This document shows, piece by piece, positions 22,453 through 31,591 of a stretch of DNA of 64,000 nt. The number at the start of each line of letters is the position of its first letter. The stretch's first letter is position 1. Source of the stretch: Sideroxydans sp. (GTDB lineage: Bacteria; Pseudomonadota; Gammaproteobacteria; Burkholderiales; Gallionellaceae); NCBI GenBank assembly GCA_028710605.1, contig JAQTTU010000009.1:62001-126000 (forward strand), given 5' to 3'. The translations under genes and the position numbers were made by a program. Below the pieces are notes generated by a model. The model saw nothing but the letters and a program-made list of their open reading frames with translations. It made no database searches and was not told the origin of the DNA.

Positions 22453-22871
22453 TGTTTTCCCAGACAAGCCAGATAAACCGCCGCATCCGGCGCGGTCTTG
22501 TTGCGCTGCGCCTGCCAGATCATTTCACCCAGACAATCCATCATCGCGTGCTGCGCCTCGTGTTCAGATTGGTATTTGTGCGTGAGCCGCGCGAATTGTT
22601 CGCGTATGCCCTGCGGTTGGCCGATGGAAATCTGCTCCTCGATGGTGAGGTGCATCATCAGGTGCAGAAAGGGATTGAGCACATTGCCGTCCGCCGCGTA
22701 ATCCTTGTCCCGATTGCGTTCCGGGTCGTTGAACAGTGCGTGAAATTCGGGGTGCTTGTCTATGAGTTGAGCGGTCAGGTCTTCCAGCGGCGCGAGCAAT
22801 TCCTTCGCGCAACGTTTACGCCAGGATTCAAACAGAAACAGCCTTGCTTCGTCGCGGGTCGGATTGAACAT
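22449..22871 (-). CDS. DUF1841 family protein
   Basis: MFNPTRDEARLFLFESWRKR...NPFLHLMMHLTIEEQISIGQPQGIR; ATGA overlap with the downstream gene. Confidence 0.85.
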   Translation of the reverse strand: MFNPTRDEARLFLFESWRKRCAKELLAPLEDLTAQLIDKHPEFHALFNDPERNRDKDYAADGNVLNPFLHLMMHLTIEEQISIGQPQGIREQFARLTHKYQSEHEAQHAMMDCLGEMIWQAQRNKTAPDAAVYLACLGKQ

Positions 22872-23092
22872 TTTGCATTCCTGAAAAGAGCGCTGGATTG
22901 TCCTTGCAACCGCCGCAGCCGTCAACGAACAGGGGGCGAGTTGGGATTGAAGCAAAGACCTCGCGGTTAATATGTCCTCTTCGGGGGAATTGCGGTAACA
23001 TGAATTCCGCATAAAAAATCGGCTTCAGACCGGTTCATTATCTAAAAAACAATAATGATTGTCGTCAAATATCGCCGTAGGAGGGTATCGCT

Positions 23093-25126
23093 GTGAAAAC
23101 AATGAATAGCCGAATCTTGCGCAAAATTTCCTGTATTTTTTTTGGCATATTCTGGGTTGGCGCGGTTGGTGCACAGTCCAGCGAAGAAGAAAATCTGGCG
23201 CTGGTGTACGGCGACCAATTCACCACCAGCCTTGCCACCGGCAGCCGCCAGTCCGTCTCCAAAGCCCCCGCAGCAGCCACCGTTATCACTGCCCAGGACA
23301 TTCAGGCCATGGGCGCAACCGATCTGGATCAGGTGATGGAAAGCGTGCCCGGTGTGCATGTTTCCATGCAGCACGTCGCCATGAACCCGATCTACAGCTT
23401 TCGGGGCATTCACACCAAGGAAAATCCGCAAGTCCTGATGCTGGTGAACGGACTCCCGATCACCAATGTATTTGTGGGCGACCGCAGCCAGCTCTGGGGC
23501 GGTATGCCGCTGGAAAACGTGGAGCGCATCGAAGTGATACGCGGGCCGGGATCGGCGCTGTACGGAGCAGATGCCTTCTCCGGGGTCGTCAATATCATTA
23601 CCAAGACTTCGGCAAACATTCAGGGAACCGAAGCCGGTTTGCGCAAAGGCAGTTTTAATGCAACCGATGCGTGGGCGCAATACGGCGGTACGCTGGGAGA
23701 ACTGGACAGCGCTTTCTATCTGCGTGCCGGAAATACCGACGGCTCTCAAGCCAATATTCACGATGTCCTTGGCGCATCCGGCCCGCTCAGCACGTCGCGC
23801 AAGGCAATAGATGCGCGCGCCGATTTGTCCAAAGAAGCGTGGCGTTTGCGCGCGGGCTACCAGCAGCGCGAATTGGGTGTGGGTGCGGGGCTGGCCGGTG
23901 CGCTGGATGCCAATTCTCGCGGAAATGTGAAAAAATTTAATCTGGATATGAGTTACGACCAAACAAACTGGGCTCCGAATTGGGATGTGTCCGGGGTGGC
24001 CGGTTATTACAATATCAGGGAGCATGGCGAGCCGTACTACACTCTTTTTCCAGGAATGCTCGGCAACCCGGCTCATTCCGAGCAACACACTCACGCCAGT
24101 GCTTCCGCTTTCTATACCGGCTTTGACAAGCATCGGATACGCATAGGCTCTGGAGTCCAGGTGGATGACTTGTATTCGGTTCGGGAAAGCAAGAACTATA
24201 AGTTTGTGCTTGTGGCAGGTGTACCGACTCTGCAACCTATTGCGTGGCAGGATGTGAGCGGCACTTCTCTAGCCTATCTGCTGCCGCACAAACGCAACGT
24301 GATTTATGCCTACGCTCAGGATGAATGGAGCATTGCCAACGACTGGGCGCTGACCGCCGGCGTGCGGCACGACCGCTATTCCGACTTCGGCAGCACCACC
24401 AATCCGCGTCTGGCGCTGGTATGGGATGCCGCCTACAACGTCGTGGTCAAGGCCATGCATGGCACGGCTTTTCGCGCTCCAGCCTTCACCGAAATGTACA
24501 ACACCACCAACCCGGTTGGAACGGGCAATTCCAGCATCAAGCCGGAGACCATTACCACGGACGAACTTGCTTTCTCATGGCAGCAAACAAGCAAATTACG
24601 CAGCAACCTGAATCTTTTCCGTTACCACATGAGCAACATCATCATCCCCGATCTCACCCCAACGCATGTGTATCAGAATGAGGGCGACCAGACCGGGCGC
24701 GGGCTGGAATTGGAAGCAACTTACGATGCGACCAGCAATCTGCGATATTCCGGCAATTATTCCTTGCAGCATTCCATTGATAGTAAAACAGGAAAAGATG
24801 CGGGGTTGGCTCCGCGCAGGCACTTGTTTGCTCGAGTTGACTGGCGTTTTGCGCCGCAATGGCAATTCGGTACCACGCTCAACCATGTGGCAGACCGCAT
24901 GCGCGAGCCTAACGATACGCTTCACCCCAACAAGATTCCCGATTACACCACCGTGGATATGAATCTGCGGTGCGAAAATTTTGTCGAGGGATGGGATGCG
25001 CGCGTCATGATAACGAACCTGTTCAACCGCAACGCGCTGGAGCCGACATTCTTATCGTCGGGTATTACCTCCGATTTGCCGCTGCCCGGACGCGCTTTGT
25101 ATGTGCAGCTGCAGTACTGGCTTTAA
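23093..25126 (+). CDS. TonB-dependent outer membrane receptor
   Basis: Plug domain (AAATVITAQDIQAMGATDLDQVMESVPGVHV, RIEVIRGPGSALYGADAFSGVVNIITK), 22-strand-type barrel, C-terminal aromatic/Leu. Confidence 0.93.
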   Translation: MKTMNSRILRKISCIFFGIFWVGAVGAQSSEEENLALVYGDQFTTSLATGSRQSVSKAPAAATVITAQDIQAMGATDLDQVMESVPGVHVSMQHVAMNPIYSFRGIHTKENPQVLMLVNGLPITNVFVGDRSQLWGGMPLENVERIEVIRGPGSALYGADAFSGVVNIITKTSANIQGTEAGLRKGSFNATDAWAQYGGTLGELDSAFYLRAGNTDGSQANIHDVLGASGPLSTSRKAIDARADLSKEAWRLRAGYQQRELGVGAGLAGALDANSRGNVKKFNLDMSYDQTNWAPNWDVSGVAGYYNIREHGEPYYTLFPGMLGNPAHSEQHTHASASAFYTGFDKHRIRIGSGVQVDDLYSVRESKNYKFVLVAGVPTLQPIAWQDVSGTSLAYLLPHKRNVIYAYAQDEWSIANDWALTAGVRHDRYSDFGSTTNPRLALVWDAAYNVVVKAMHGTAFRAPAFTEMYNTTNPVGTGNSSIKPETITTDELAFSWQQTSKLRSNLNLFRYHMSNIIIPDLTPTHVYQNEGDQTGRGLELEATYDATSNLRYSGNYSLQHSIDSKTGKDAGLAPRRHLFARVDWRFAPQWQFGTTLNHVADRMREPNDTLHPNKIPDYTTVDMNLRCENFVEGWDARVMITNLFNRNALEPTFLSSGITSDLPLPGRALYVQLQYWL

Positions 25127-25142
25127 GGCGTAAGGAACCGGT

Positions 25143-25949
25143 TCAACCCGCCGGATGCCAGCGCCGCTTGGCTGGCCCTTCGTACAGGATATGCGCGCAA
25201 GTCAACGGGAATAAACTTCCCTCCTCTCGTTGTTCCGCTTCGATATAGCAGGGCGGCATGCCAGCGAGGAATGCGGGAAACAGGTACAGGTAGTATTCCT
25301 GCGGCGTAAGCCCCAAATCTGCCGCCAGCGCGGCGGACAAACCGCCGTAATTCATGCGCTGCCGCCAGCGTCCACCGATCAATATCTCTTCGATTGAAAA
25401 CGCGAGCCGGACATACGCGCCGTCGGCCAAGCCGAGCTTCTCTGCCAACGCCATGGTCGGTTTGATGCGCTCGTCTGCGGCGGCGATGGGGCGACCGTAA
25501 CCGGCGATGCTGCGCTTCTGCTTGAGTTCTGTCGCCACCAGTTCGGCCAGATTGCCGCCGTCCTCCACCTGTTTTTTTGCGCGGATAAAAAATTCGATGG
25601 CGCGAATATCGATGCCGCGTCCGTAGATGGTTGCTTCGGACACCGCCAGCGCGGCGGCGATGCCCAGGTTGCCGGTGCTGCGCGCCGTGCCGGCCAGCGC
25701 CGCCACGCGGTTGTTCCAGATGCGCGCATCGGGGTAGCTGGTGTGCGCCCAGATAGCCTGCATCAGCCGCAATTGCTCAGGCGAAAAACGGCGACCGGTA
25801 ATGCCGAATACATACAACTCAACCCATTCCATATCCTTCAGATCGGCGTGCAAATCGTGTCCCCGGAACACCGCCCGACTGCCGACAAAGCACGCGCCCA
25901 TCTGCGTCTTCAAATGCCCCACGTGTTCCAGCAGTGTCTGCGGATTCAT
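25143..25949 (-). CDS. Citrate synthase-superfamily protein (citryl-CoA lyase-like), apparently catalytically degenerate
   Basis: CS-like segments ARIWNNRVAALAGTARSTGNLGIAAALAVSEATIYGRGID and AGYGRPIAAADERI (compare GFGHxVYxxxDPRA); overlaps neighbour by ATGA. Confidence 0.7.
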   Translation of the reverse strand: MNPQTLLEHVGHLKTQMGACFVGSRAVFRGHDLHADLKDMEWVELYVFGITGRRFSPEQLRLMQAIWAHTSYPDARIWNNRVAALAGTARSTGNLGIAAALAVSEATIYGRGIDIRAIEFFIRAKKQVEDGGNLAELVATELKQKRSIAGYGRPIAAADERIKPTMALAEKLGLADGAYVRLAFSIEEILIGGRWRQRMNYGGLSAALAADLGLTPQEYYLYLFPAFLAGMPPCYIEAEQREEGSLFPLTCAHILYEGPAKRRWHPAG

Positions 25950-26737
25950 GCTTGGTCTCCTATCTTGTCGTGTTGCAGTTCGATGGTGAAGAACGGGAAT
26001 TTCTTGTGCCCGAGTTGGCGTTGTTCCAGCGCGTGCGCGGCGGCTCCCGGCAGGCGCAGCAAGAGGTGGAGCATTTCCCCTTGTTCCGGGGTGAAGCCCA
26101 AATCGGCAAGCGCGGCGGCGGCGACGGCGGACAGCGCCAGCGGCAGGCCGCTTATTGCCTCCAGTTCGGCGCGCTGCTGTTCCAGCCAGGCCAGACGTGC
26201 GCTCGAATTCAGGCTGACAAAACATGCGAGCGCCTGCTTGACCGGAGTTGCCGTGCTCACACCGTGCGGATCGAAGCCCGGCGGGTGTTGCGGCGCAGGC
26301 CAGATGGAAACTTCATCTGGCGCTGGCGCAGTCAGCCACTGCCGCCACGCGTCGAGGTTAGTGCCGCAAACCTCCCATGCCTGCATCACCAGAAATACTT
26401 CGCGTCCGCCTGCGTTCTGGCCTGCGCCCACCGCCAACGCCGCGATCAGGCTGGCGGCGGAAGTGGAGCCGCCCACGCCGCCGCACATCGCGGCATGCAC
26501 CGCCGCATCGCGCGGGCCGGGGTTGGCCAAGGCGACGGCCAGCGCTTCCAGCAAATCGGCTTCGGCCTTGCTCAGCGCCTCATCGCGGAACAGCAGGGCG
26601 AGCATTTCCACCCAGCGGATTTGTCCCAGCAATTCGCCATATACGTCGTAGCCCCGGCAGTAGGCGGCGCGCGCGGCGAAAGGATTGTCGGCTTCCGGCT
26701 CTTCCTGCCAGATGCGGGTATGGATGCCCATGGTCAT
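25946..26737 (-). CDS. Second citrate synthase-superfamily protein, divergent
   Basis: CS-like arrangement HAAMCGGVGGSTSAASLIAALAVGAGQNAGGREVFLVMQ and LADLGFTPEQGEMLHLLLRLPGAAAHALEQ; ATGA overlaps both sides. Confidence 0.6.
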   Translation of the reverse strand: MTMGIHTRIWQEEPEADNPFAARAAYCRGYDVYGELLGQIRWVEMLALLFRDEALSKAEADLLEALAVALANPGPRDAAVHAAMCGGVGGSTSAASLIAALAVGAGQNAGGREVFLVMQAWEVCGTNLDAWRQWLTAPAPDEVSIWPAPQHPPGFDPHGVSTATPVKQALACFVSLNSSARLAWLEQQRAELEAISGLPLALSAVAAAALADLGFTPEQGEMLHLLLRLPGAAAHALEQRQLGHKKFPFFTIELQHDKIGDQA

Positions 26738-28542
26738 CGCAGTGCTCCCAGAGATTTCATGCGCACGCCGATGGGCGGCACTTCTTCCGCGTCAACGCGG
26801 ATGTCGAGCAAGGTCGGCCCTTTGCGGCGCAGCATCGCATCGAAATCGAGCTTGTCCAACTCTTGCGGCGAACGGATCACGTGCGCGGGAATATTCATCG
26901 CTTCGGCAAGTTTGCCGTAATCGACGGGCGAAATTTCGCAGCCTATGGATTCGGCCTTGGCGATGCGCTGCCCGTGCCTGACCATGCCCAAGGCGCTGTC
27001 GTTGAGTACCACAAACACCACCGTAAGCTGCTCCATCACCGCCACGGTGATCTCCTGCCCGCTCATCAGGTAAGCGCCGTCGCCCGTGATGCACACCACC
27101 GGATCTTTCGGGTTACCGCGCGCCGTGCCGATTGCCGCGCCTATGGACCAACCCATAGGGCAAAAATCCATCAGCACGCGCAGCCAACTGGCCAGCCCCG
27201 AGCGCTGTTCCGGCTTTTGCACATCGGCATTCTGCTGTCCCCGATTGAGCCGCCGGTTGCGCGGCTGGAGATAATGCACCGTCCACACCATGCTGTTGCC
27301 GATGTCGGCGAGAAAGCGCGTGGTGGGCGGGCAGCGCTCGGACAGGGTTTTCATCAGGCGCTGCGGTTTGATCGGCGCGACTTCGGAATGGTAACTATCG
27401 GGCGAATCGAACATGACTCCGGCCTGATAGCTGTCCGCGCGTTGGATGTTGGGTCGGTAAGCATCGGCTTTCAACAGTTCGATCAGATGGTCGCAGGTCG
27501 AGCGGATATGGCCGCGCACATGCAGCTTGGCCATGGGCGAACGCATCAGGTTGTCCTCCGAATTGTCGATGTGCACCAAGCGGTTGTTGAGCAGGGAATC
27601 GCACCAGCCGCGACTGATGAGTTCGCTGAATCCTGTGCCGAATGCCAGTACGATGTCCGGCGCGCTGGCTAAAAGTTCGGTGGCACTGAGATGCCCGCCG
27701 AAACCGAAAACGCCGCAATACGCCGGATGCAGCGGATTGATAAAGCCTTTTGCATCGGGCGTGGTGACGAACAATGCGCGGGTCAGCTCGGCCAGTTCCA
27801 TGATCGCCTCGATGGCATCGCCGCACGCCGCGCCGATCAGGAACACCACGCGCGGGCTATGCTCTAGCTCGTCCTTGAGACGGAGTACCGCATGCTCGTC
27901 AATCAGCACGGGCTCGTGTTTGAACAAGGCGGCCAGATCGTAGGCGGGAGTCACGCTTGGCACAGCGCCGCGCAAAATATCCAGCGGAATCGCCAGATGC
28001 ACCGCGCCGCCGGGAGCCTGGTGCGCCGTCATCAGCGCGTTGGCCAGCTTGCGCTCGAACTGGCTGGGATGGGACACCATGGCGTTGTAGCGGGTGCAGT
28101 GTTGAAACATGGCAAAGGCGTTGACCCCGGTGCTGGAGGATTCCTGCAATGCGCCCTTGCCGAAGGAAGACAGCACCGGCAAACCGCTGATCGCCAGCAG
28201 CGGAATGTTGTTGTCGTGGGCGCAGGCCACGCCGGTGAGCATATTGGTCGAGCCGGGGCCGGAAGTGGCGCAGCACACGCCCAAGCGCCCGGTCTCGCGC
28301 GCATAACCGTCGGCCATGAAGGCCGCCCCCGCTTCATGCCGCGCCACGATTGGCCGCAAACCGCCGCGCCGCTGGCTGCGCGCCATCGCGTTGTACAACG
28401 GTTCGATCGCGCCGCCCGGCACGCCGAACACATACTCAACACCGATTTGTTCCAGATAAGCCACCAGCAAATCCGCTACTTCCAGCGTGTGCGGCGGCAC
28501 GGTTTTGTGATGTTTATGGGCAAGCGAAATTTCAGCATCCAT
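26734..28542 (-). CDS. Thiamine-pyrophosphate-dependent enzyme, acetolactate-synthase-like
   Basis: ARHEAGAAFMADGYARETGRLGVCCATSGPGSTNMLTG; TPP motif GDGAYLMSGQEITVAVMEQLTVVFVVLND. Confidence 0.9.
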   Translation of the reverse strand: MDAEISLAHKHHKTVPPHTLEVADLLVAYLEQIGVEYVFGVPGGAIEPLYNAMARSQRRGGLRPIVARHEAGAAFMADGYARETGRLGVCCATSGPGSTNMLTGVACAHDNNIPLLAISGLPVLSSFGKGALQESSSTGVNAFAMFQHCTRYNAMVSHPSQFERKLANALMTAHQAPGGAVHLAIPLDILRGAVPSVTPAYDLAALFKHEPVLIDEHAVLRLKDELEHSPRVVFLIGAACGDAIEAIMELAELTRALFVTTPDAKGFINPLHPAYCGVFGFGGHLSATELLASAPDIVLAFGTGFSELISRGWCDSLLNNRLVHIDNSEDNLMRSPMAKLHVRGHIRSTCDHLIELLKADAYRPNIQRADSYQAGVMFDSPDSYHSEVAPIKPQRLMKTLSERCPPTTRFLADIGNSMVWTVHYLQPRNRRLNRGQQNADVQKPEQRSGLASWLRVLMDFCPMGWSIGAAIGTARGNPKDPVVCITGDGAYLMSGQEITVAVMEQLTVVFVVLNDSALGMVRHGQRIAKAESIGCEISPVDYGKLAEAMNIPAHVIRSPQELDKLDFDAMLRRKGPTLLDIRVDAEEVPPIGVRMKSLGALR

Positions 28543-28695
28543 GTCAGAACTCCTCCTGAAGAAGTTTAAGAACTCATTGTTGTTAGCCTGTGATGAAAAC
28601 CGGCTGGACGGTCTGGAGCCGCTTAATCTTGCTGTGAATCATGCTACCGCAATTTTGCAATAAACCTCAAATGAAAAGTGGGTACTATGATGCCG

Positions 28696-28770
28696 TGAAG
28701 ATGCCCGTCAATAGGCGATCCGCATGATGCGCATGCTGGAGAGTGGCGTATTTATTGGTCTGCGGGCGAG
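28696..28770 (+). repeat. Q-family intergenic repeat, copy C
   Basis: TGAAGATGCCCGTCAATAGGCGATCCGCATGATGCGCATGCTGGAGAGTGGCGTATTTATTGGTCTGCGGGC. Confidence 0.88.
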
Positions 28771-28789
28771 GCAGGGGTGTCTGACGGCA

Positions 28790-29425
28790 TCAGGCGAGGT
28801 TCTTTTCCTTGAATTCGCACAAATCCTGAATCACGCACTCGCGGCATTTTGGCTTCCTCGCCGTGCACACATAGCGACCGTGCAGGATCAGCCAGTGGTG
28901 CGCATCGAGTTTGAATTCGTCGGGCACGACTTTCATTAGTTTCTTTTCGACTTCAAATACATCTTTGCCGGGTGCCAAGCCGATGCGGTTGCTGATGCGG
29001 AAAATGTGGGTATCGACGGCGATGGCGGGCTGGCCGAAGGCGGTGTTGAGCATCACGTTGGCGGTCTTGCGGCCCACGCCGGGCAAGGCTTCCAGCGCCT
29101 CGCGCGTATGCGGCACCTGGCCGTGGTGCAGTTCGACCAGCATGCGGCACATCTGCATGATGTGTTTGCTTTTGGTTTGATACAAGCCGATGCGCTGCAC
29201 GTATTCGCGCAGCGCGTCTTCACCCAGATCGAGGATGGTTTGTGGCGTGTTGGCGACGGGAAACAGTTCGCGCGTGGCGAGGTTGACGCTCTTGTCGGTG
29301 GCCTGCGCCGACAGGATTACCGCCACCAATAACTCGAACGGCGAAGTGTGTTTCAGTTCGGTAGTCGGGTGCGGATTGGCTGCTTGCAGCCGTAAAAAAA
29401 TCTCGCGGCGTTTAGCGGGGTTCAC
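28790..29425 (-). CDS. nth: Endonuclease III
   Basis: HhH ALPGVGRKTANVMLNTAFG, VDTHIFRISNRIGL, FeS motif C-X6-C-X2-C-X5-C (VCTARKPKCRECVIQDLCEF); GTG start at 29425. Confidence 0.96.
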   Translation of the reverse strand: MNPAKRREIFLRLQAANPHPTTELKHTSPFELLVAVILSAQATDKSVNLATRELFPVANTPQTILDLGEDALREYVQRIGLYQTKSKHIMQMCRMLVELHHGQVPHTREALEALPGVGRKTANVMLNTAFGQPAIAVDTHIFRISNRIGLAPGKDVFEVEKKLMKVVPDEFKLDAHHWLILHGRYVCTARKPKCRECVIQDLCEFKEKNLA

Positions 29426-29898
29426 GAAGCGTGTTTGTCCAATTTGAATTTGGACTGGCAGTAGCTGCCAGCATCTGCTTGCCATTGCAGCAAAGCGGGG
29501 ATGCTGCCCACCATTTTCTTGATAATCTCGGCCAGCGCTTCGGGATCGTCTTCGTACTCGTGGTTGATCTGGTTGCGTACCTCGCGGATTTCTTTCCAAG
29601 CGGATTCGCTGCCGATAATCCCGGCCTTTTCGGCGAAAGCCAGCACATCGGAGAATCCGCTGTACGCGACTTCCTCCTCGCGGGCAATGGAGGCCAGCAG
29701 CTTGCCGAGATGTTCCTGAAACTCCGACACGCGCATGCGGAATGCGGCGAGATGATTGGAATCATCCAGCGAATATTGCGCGGGATTTTTTTTCAGTATC
29801 CCGCATTCTTCGATCTTGCCGGTGGCGTGAATCAAATAAGCGCGCAACTTGTCCAGTTGCGCGAGGCGCGATGCGATCAATTGCAGATGGGTTTTCAT
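29422..29898 (-). CDS. HEPN-domain (HepT-like) toxin
   Basis: RNQINHEY matches the RX4HXY motif of HepT; paired with an MNT-family gene by ATGA overlap. Confidence 0.82.
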   Translation of the reverse strand: MKTHLQLIASRLAQLDKLRAYLIHATGKIEECGILKKNPAQYSLDDSNHLAAFRMRVSEFQEHLGKLLASIAREEEVAYSGFSDVLAFAEKAGIIGSESAWKEIREVRNQINHEYEDDPEALAEIIKKMVGSIPALLQWQADAGSYCQSKFKLDKHAS

Positions 29899-30188
29899 GC
29901 CAGCCGAATCCCTTCTTCACGTGCGATTTGATAGATGGGGCGGGACTTGCGGTGATTGTTGACGACCAGATCCACCGAGCGCCCGAACAAATCGTTCAGC
30001 GCGATTTTCGCGTGAACTGTTTCGTCCAGCAACACGCCGGGCAAGGAGGTCTCCGCGTACAAATCCACATCGCCGCCGCGCTTGGCATCGTCTGTGCGCG
30101 AACCGAACAGCCACACAGCCGCTTCCGCGCCAAGCGTGCTGCGGATAATGGCGACTGCTTGTTCGGCTTGAGTGCTGGAGATGCGCAT
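29895..30188 (-). CDS. MNT-type nucleotidyltransferase antitoxin (MntA-like)
   Basis: VWLFGSRTDDAKRGGDVDLY (GS...DxD nucleotidyltransferase motif). Confidence 0.85.
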   Translation of the reverse strand: MRISSTQAEQAVAIIRSTLGAEAAVWLFGSRTDDAKRGGDVDLYAETSLPGVLLDETVHAKIALNDLFGRSVDLVVNNHRKSRPIYQIAREEGIRLA

Positions 30189-30242
30189 GTATTGCTCCTG
30201 TGAAACTGGCAGGCATTTTACTGCACGATACCAGCCCTGCGG

Positions 30243-30947
30243 TTAATGCGTCGCGGGTGAGCAGCCGCCGTCAATCGGTGCGGGAGCGATCACGTCTTTG
30301 CGCTTTTTCGCGGCGCGCAAGCTGAGCCAGTTCTTCCACGCGATGATGCAGCCCAGCCCGATGAACGCGCCGGGCGGCAGGATGGCGATGAGGAAGCCGT
30401 GGTAGTTGGGGATGACGTGCAAAACCAGGTCTTTGGCCGAGTCGCCCAGCGCGAGGTCGATACCGGAGAACAGCGTGCCTTTGCCGATCAGTTCGCGCAT
30501 CGCGCCCAGCACGCCGAGCACGGCGGTCAGCCCCAGCCCCATGGCGAAGCCGTCCAGCGCGGAAGACAGCGCATCGTTCTTGGAGGCGAACGCTTCCACG
30601 CGCGCCAGCACGATGCAGTTGGTGACGATCAGCGGGATGAAAATGCCCAGCACCACGAACAGGCCGTACATATAGGCATTCATCAGGTATTGCACCACGG
30701 TGACCAGCACCGCGATGATGAGGATGAATACCGGAATGCGGATTTCGTTCGGCACATAGCTGCGGATGGGGGCGATGGAACCGCTGCTGAGCGTCATCAC
30801 CAGCGTGGTCGCCAGACCGAGGCTCACACCGTTCACCACCGTGCTGCTCACTGCCAGCAACGGGCACAGGCCGAGCAGTTGCACGATACCGGCATTCTGT
30901 TTCCACAGGCCGTTCAAGAAAATGTCTTTGTATTGTTGAAGGTTCAT
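30243..30947 (-). CDS. rnfE: Rnf complex subunit RnfE
   Basis: NGLWKQNAGIVQLLGLCPLLAVSSTVVNGVSLGLATTLVM; operon context. Confidence 0.94.
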   Translation of the reverse strand: MNLQQYKDIFLNGLWKQNAGIVQLLGLCPLLAVSSTVVNGVSLGLATTLVMTLSSGSIAPIRSYVPNEIRIPVFILIIAVLVTVVQYLMNAYMYGLFVVLGIFIPLIVTNCIVLARVEAFASKNDALSSALDGFAMGLGLTAVLGVLGAMRELIGKGTLFSGIDLALGDSAKDLVLHVIPNYHGFLIAILPPGAFIGLGCIIAWKNWLSLRAAKKRKDVIAPAPIDGGCSPATH

Positions 30948-31591
30948 TTCGTTTCCTCCGTCTTCGCCGCATTTTCAGCAAACAGTTTGTCGCGGTTCGC
31001 GTCGAAATACATCAATGCCTTGTGCGCCGCTTTGACCACGGCGCGCGGCGTGATGGTGGCACCGGCCATGTAGTCGAACTTGCCGCCGTCCTTCTTCACT
31101 TTCCAGTCGTCGTCTTTGTAAAGCGCGCGCGATTTGCCGTCGAAATTTTTGATCCACGGACTTTTCTGGATGTCGATGTAATCGCCCAGCCCCGGCGTTT
31201 CCTTGTGCGTCACCACGCGCACCCCGGCCAGTTCGCCGTTGGCGTGCACCGCCAGAATCAAAAATATCTTGCCGCTGTAACCGTCCGGCGCGATGGCTTC
31301 CAGCACCACCGCCGACGGCTCACCTTTGAGGCGCGCGCGGTAGGCGAGCGTGGTGTCGTCATTGTTCAGCAGCGGGTCGGCGGGAATGCTTATCGTGTCG
31401 TGAATGATGTCGTTGTCGAACATCGTCGGCGGCACGATCTGGGTGATGAGCTTCATCTTTTCCGCCTGCTCGCTTTTCACGATCGCGTCGTGCGTCATGA
31501 AATAAGTCGAAGCCAGAATGGCCGTGCCGATCACGGCGAAGAACACCAGATTGACGGCGGTCTGCAAAGTGGAACGGGCGATGCGCTTCAT
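30944..31591 (-). CDS. rnfG: Rnf complex subunit RnfG (FMN-binding)
   Basis: FMN attachment context DYMAGATITPRAVVKAAH. Confidence 0.94.
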   Translation of the reverse strand: MKRIARSTLQTAVNLVFFAVIGTAILASTYFMTHDAIVKSEQAEKMKLITQIVPPTMFDNDIIHDTISIPADPLLNNDDTTLAYRARLKGEPSAVVLEAIAPDGYSGKIFLILAVHANGELAGVRVVTHKETPGLGDYIDIQKSPWIKNFDGKSRALYKDDDWKVKKDGGKFDYMAGATITPRAVVKAAHKALMYFDANRDKLFAENAAKTEETK

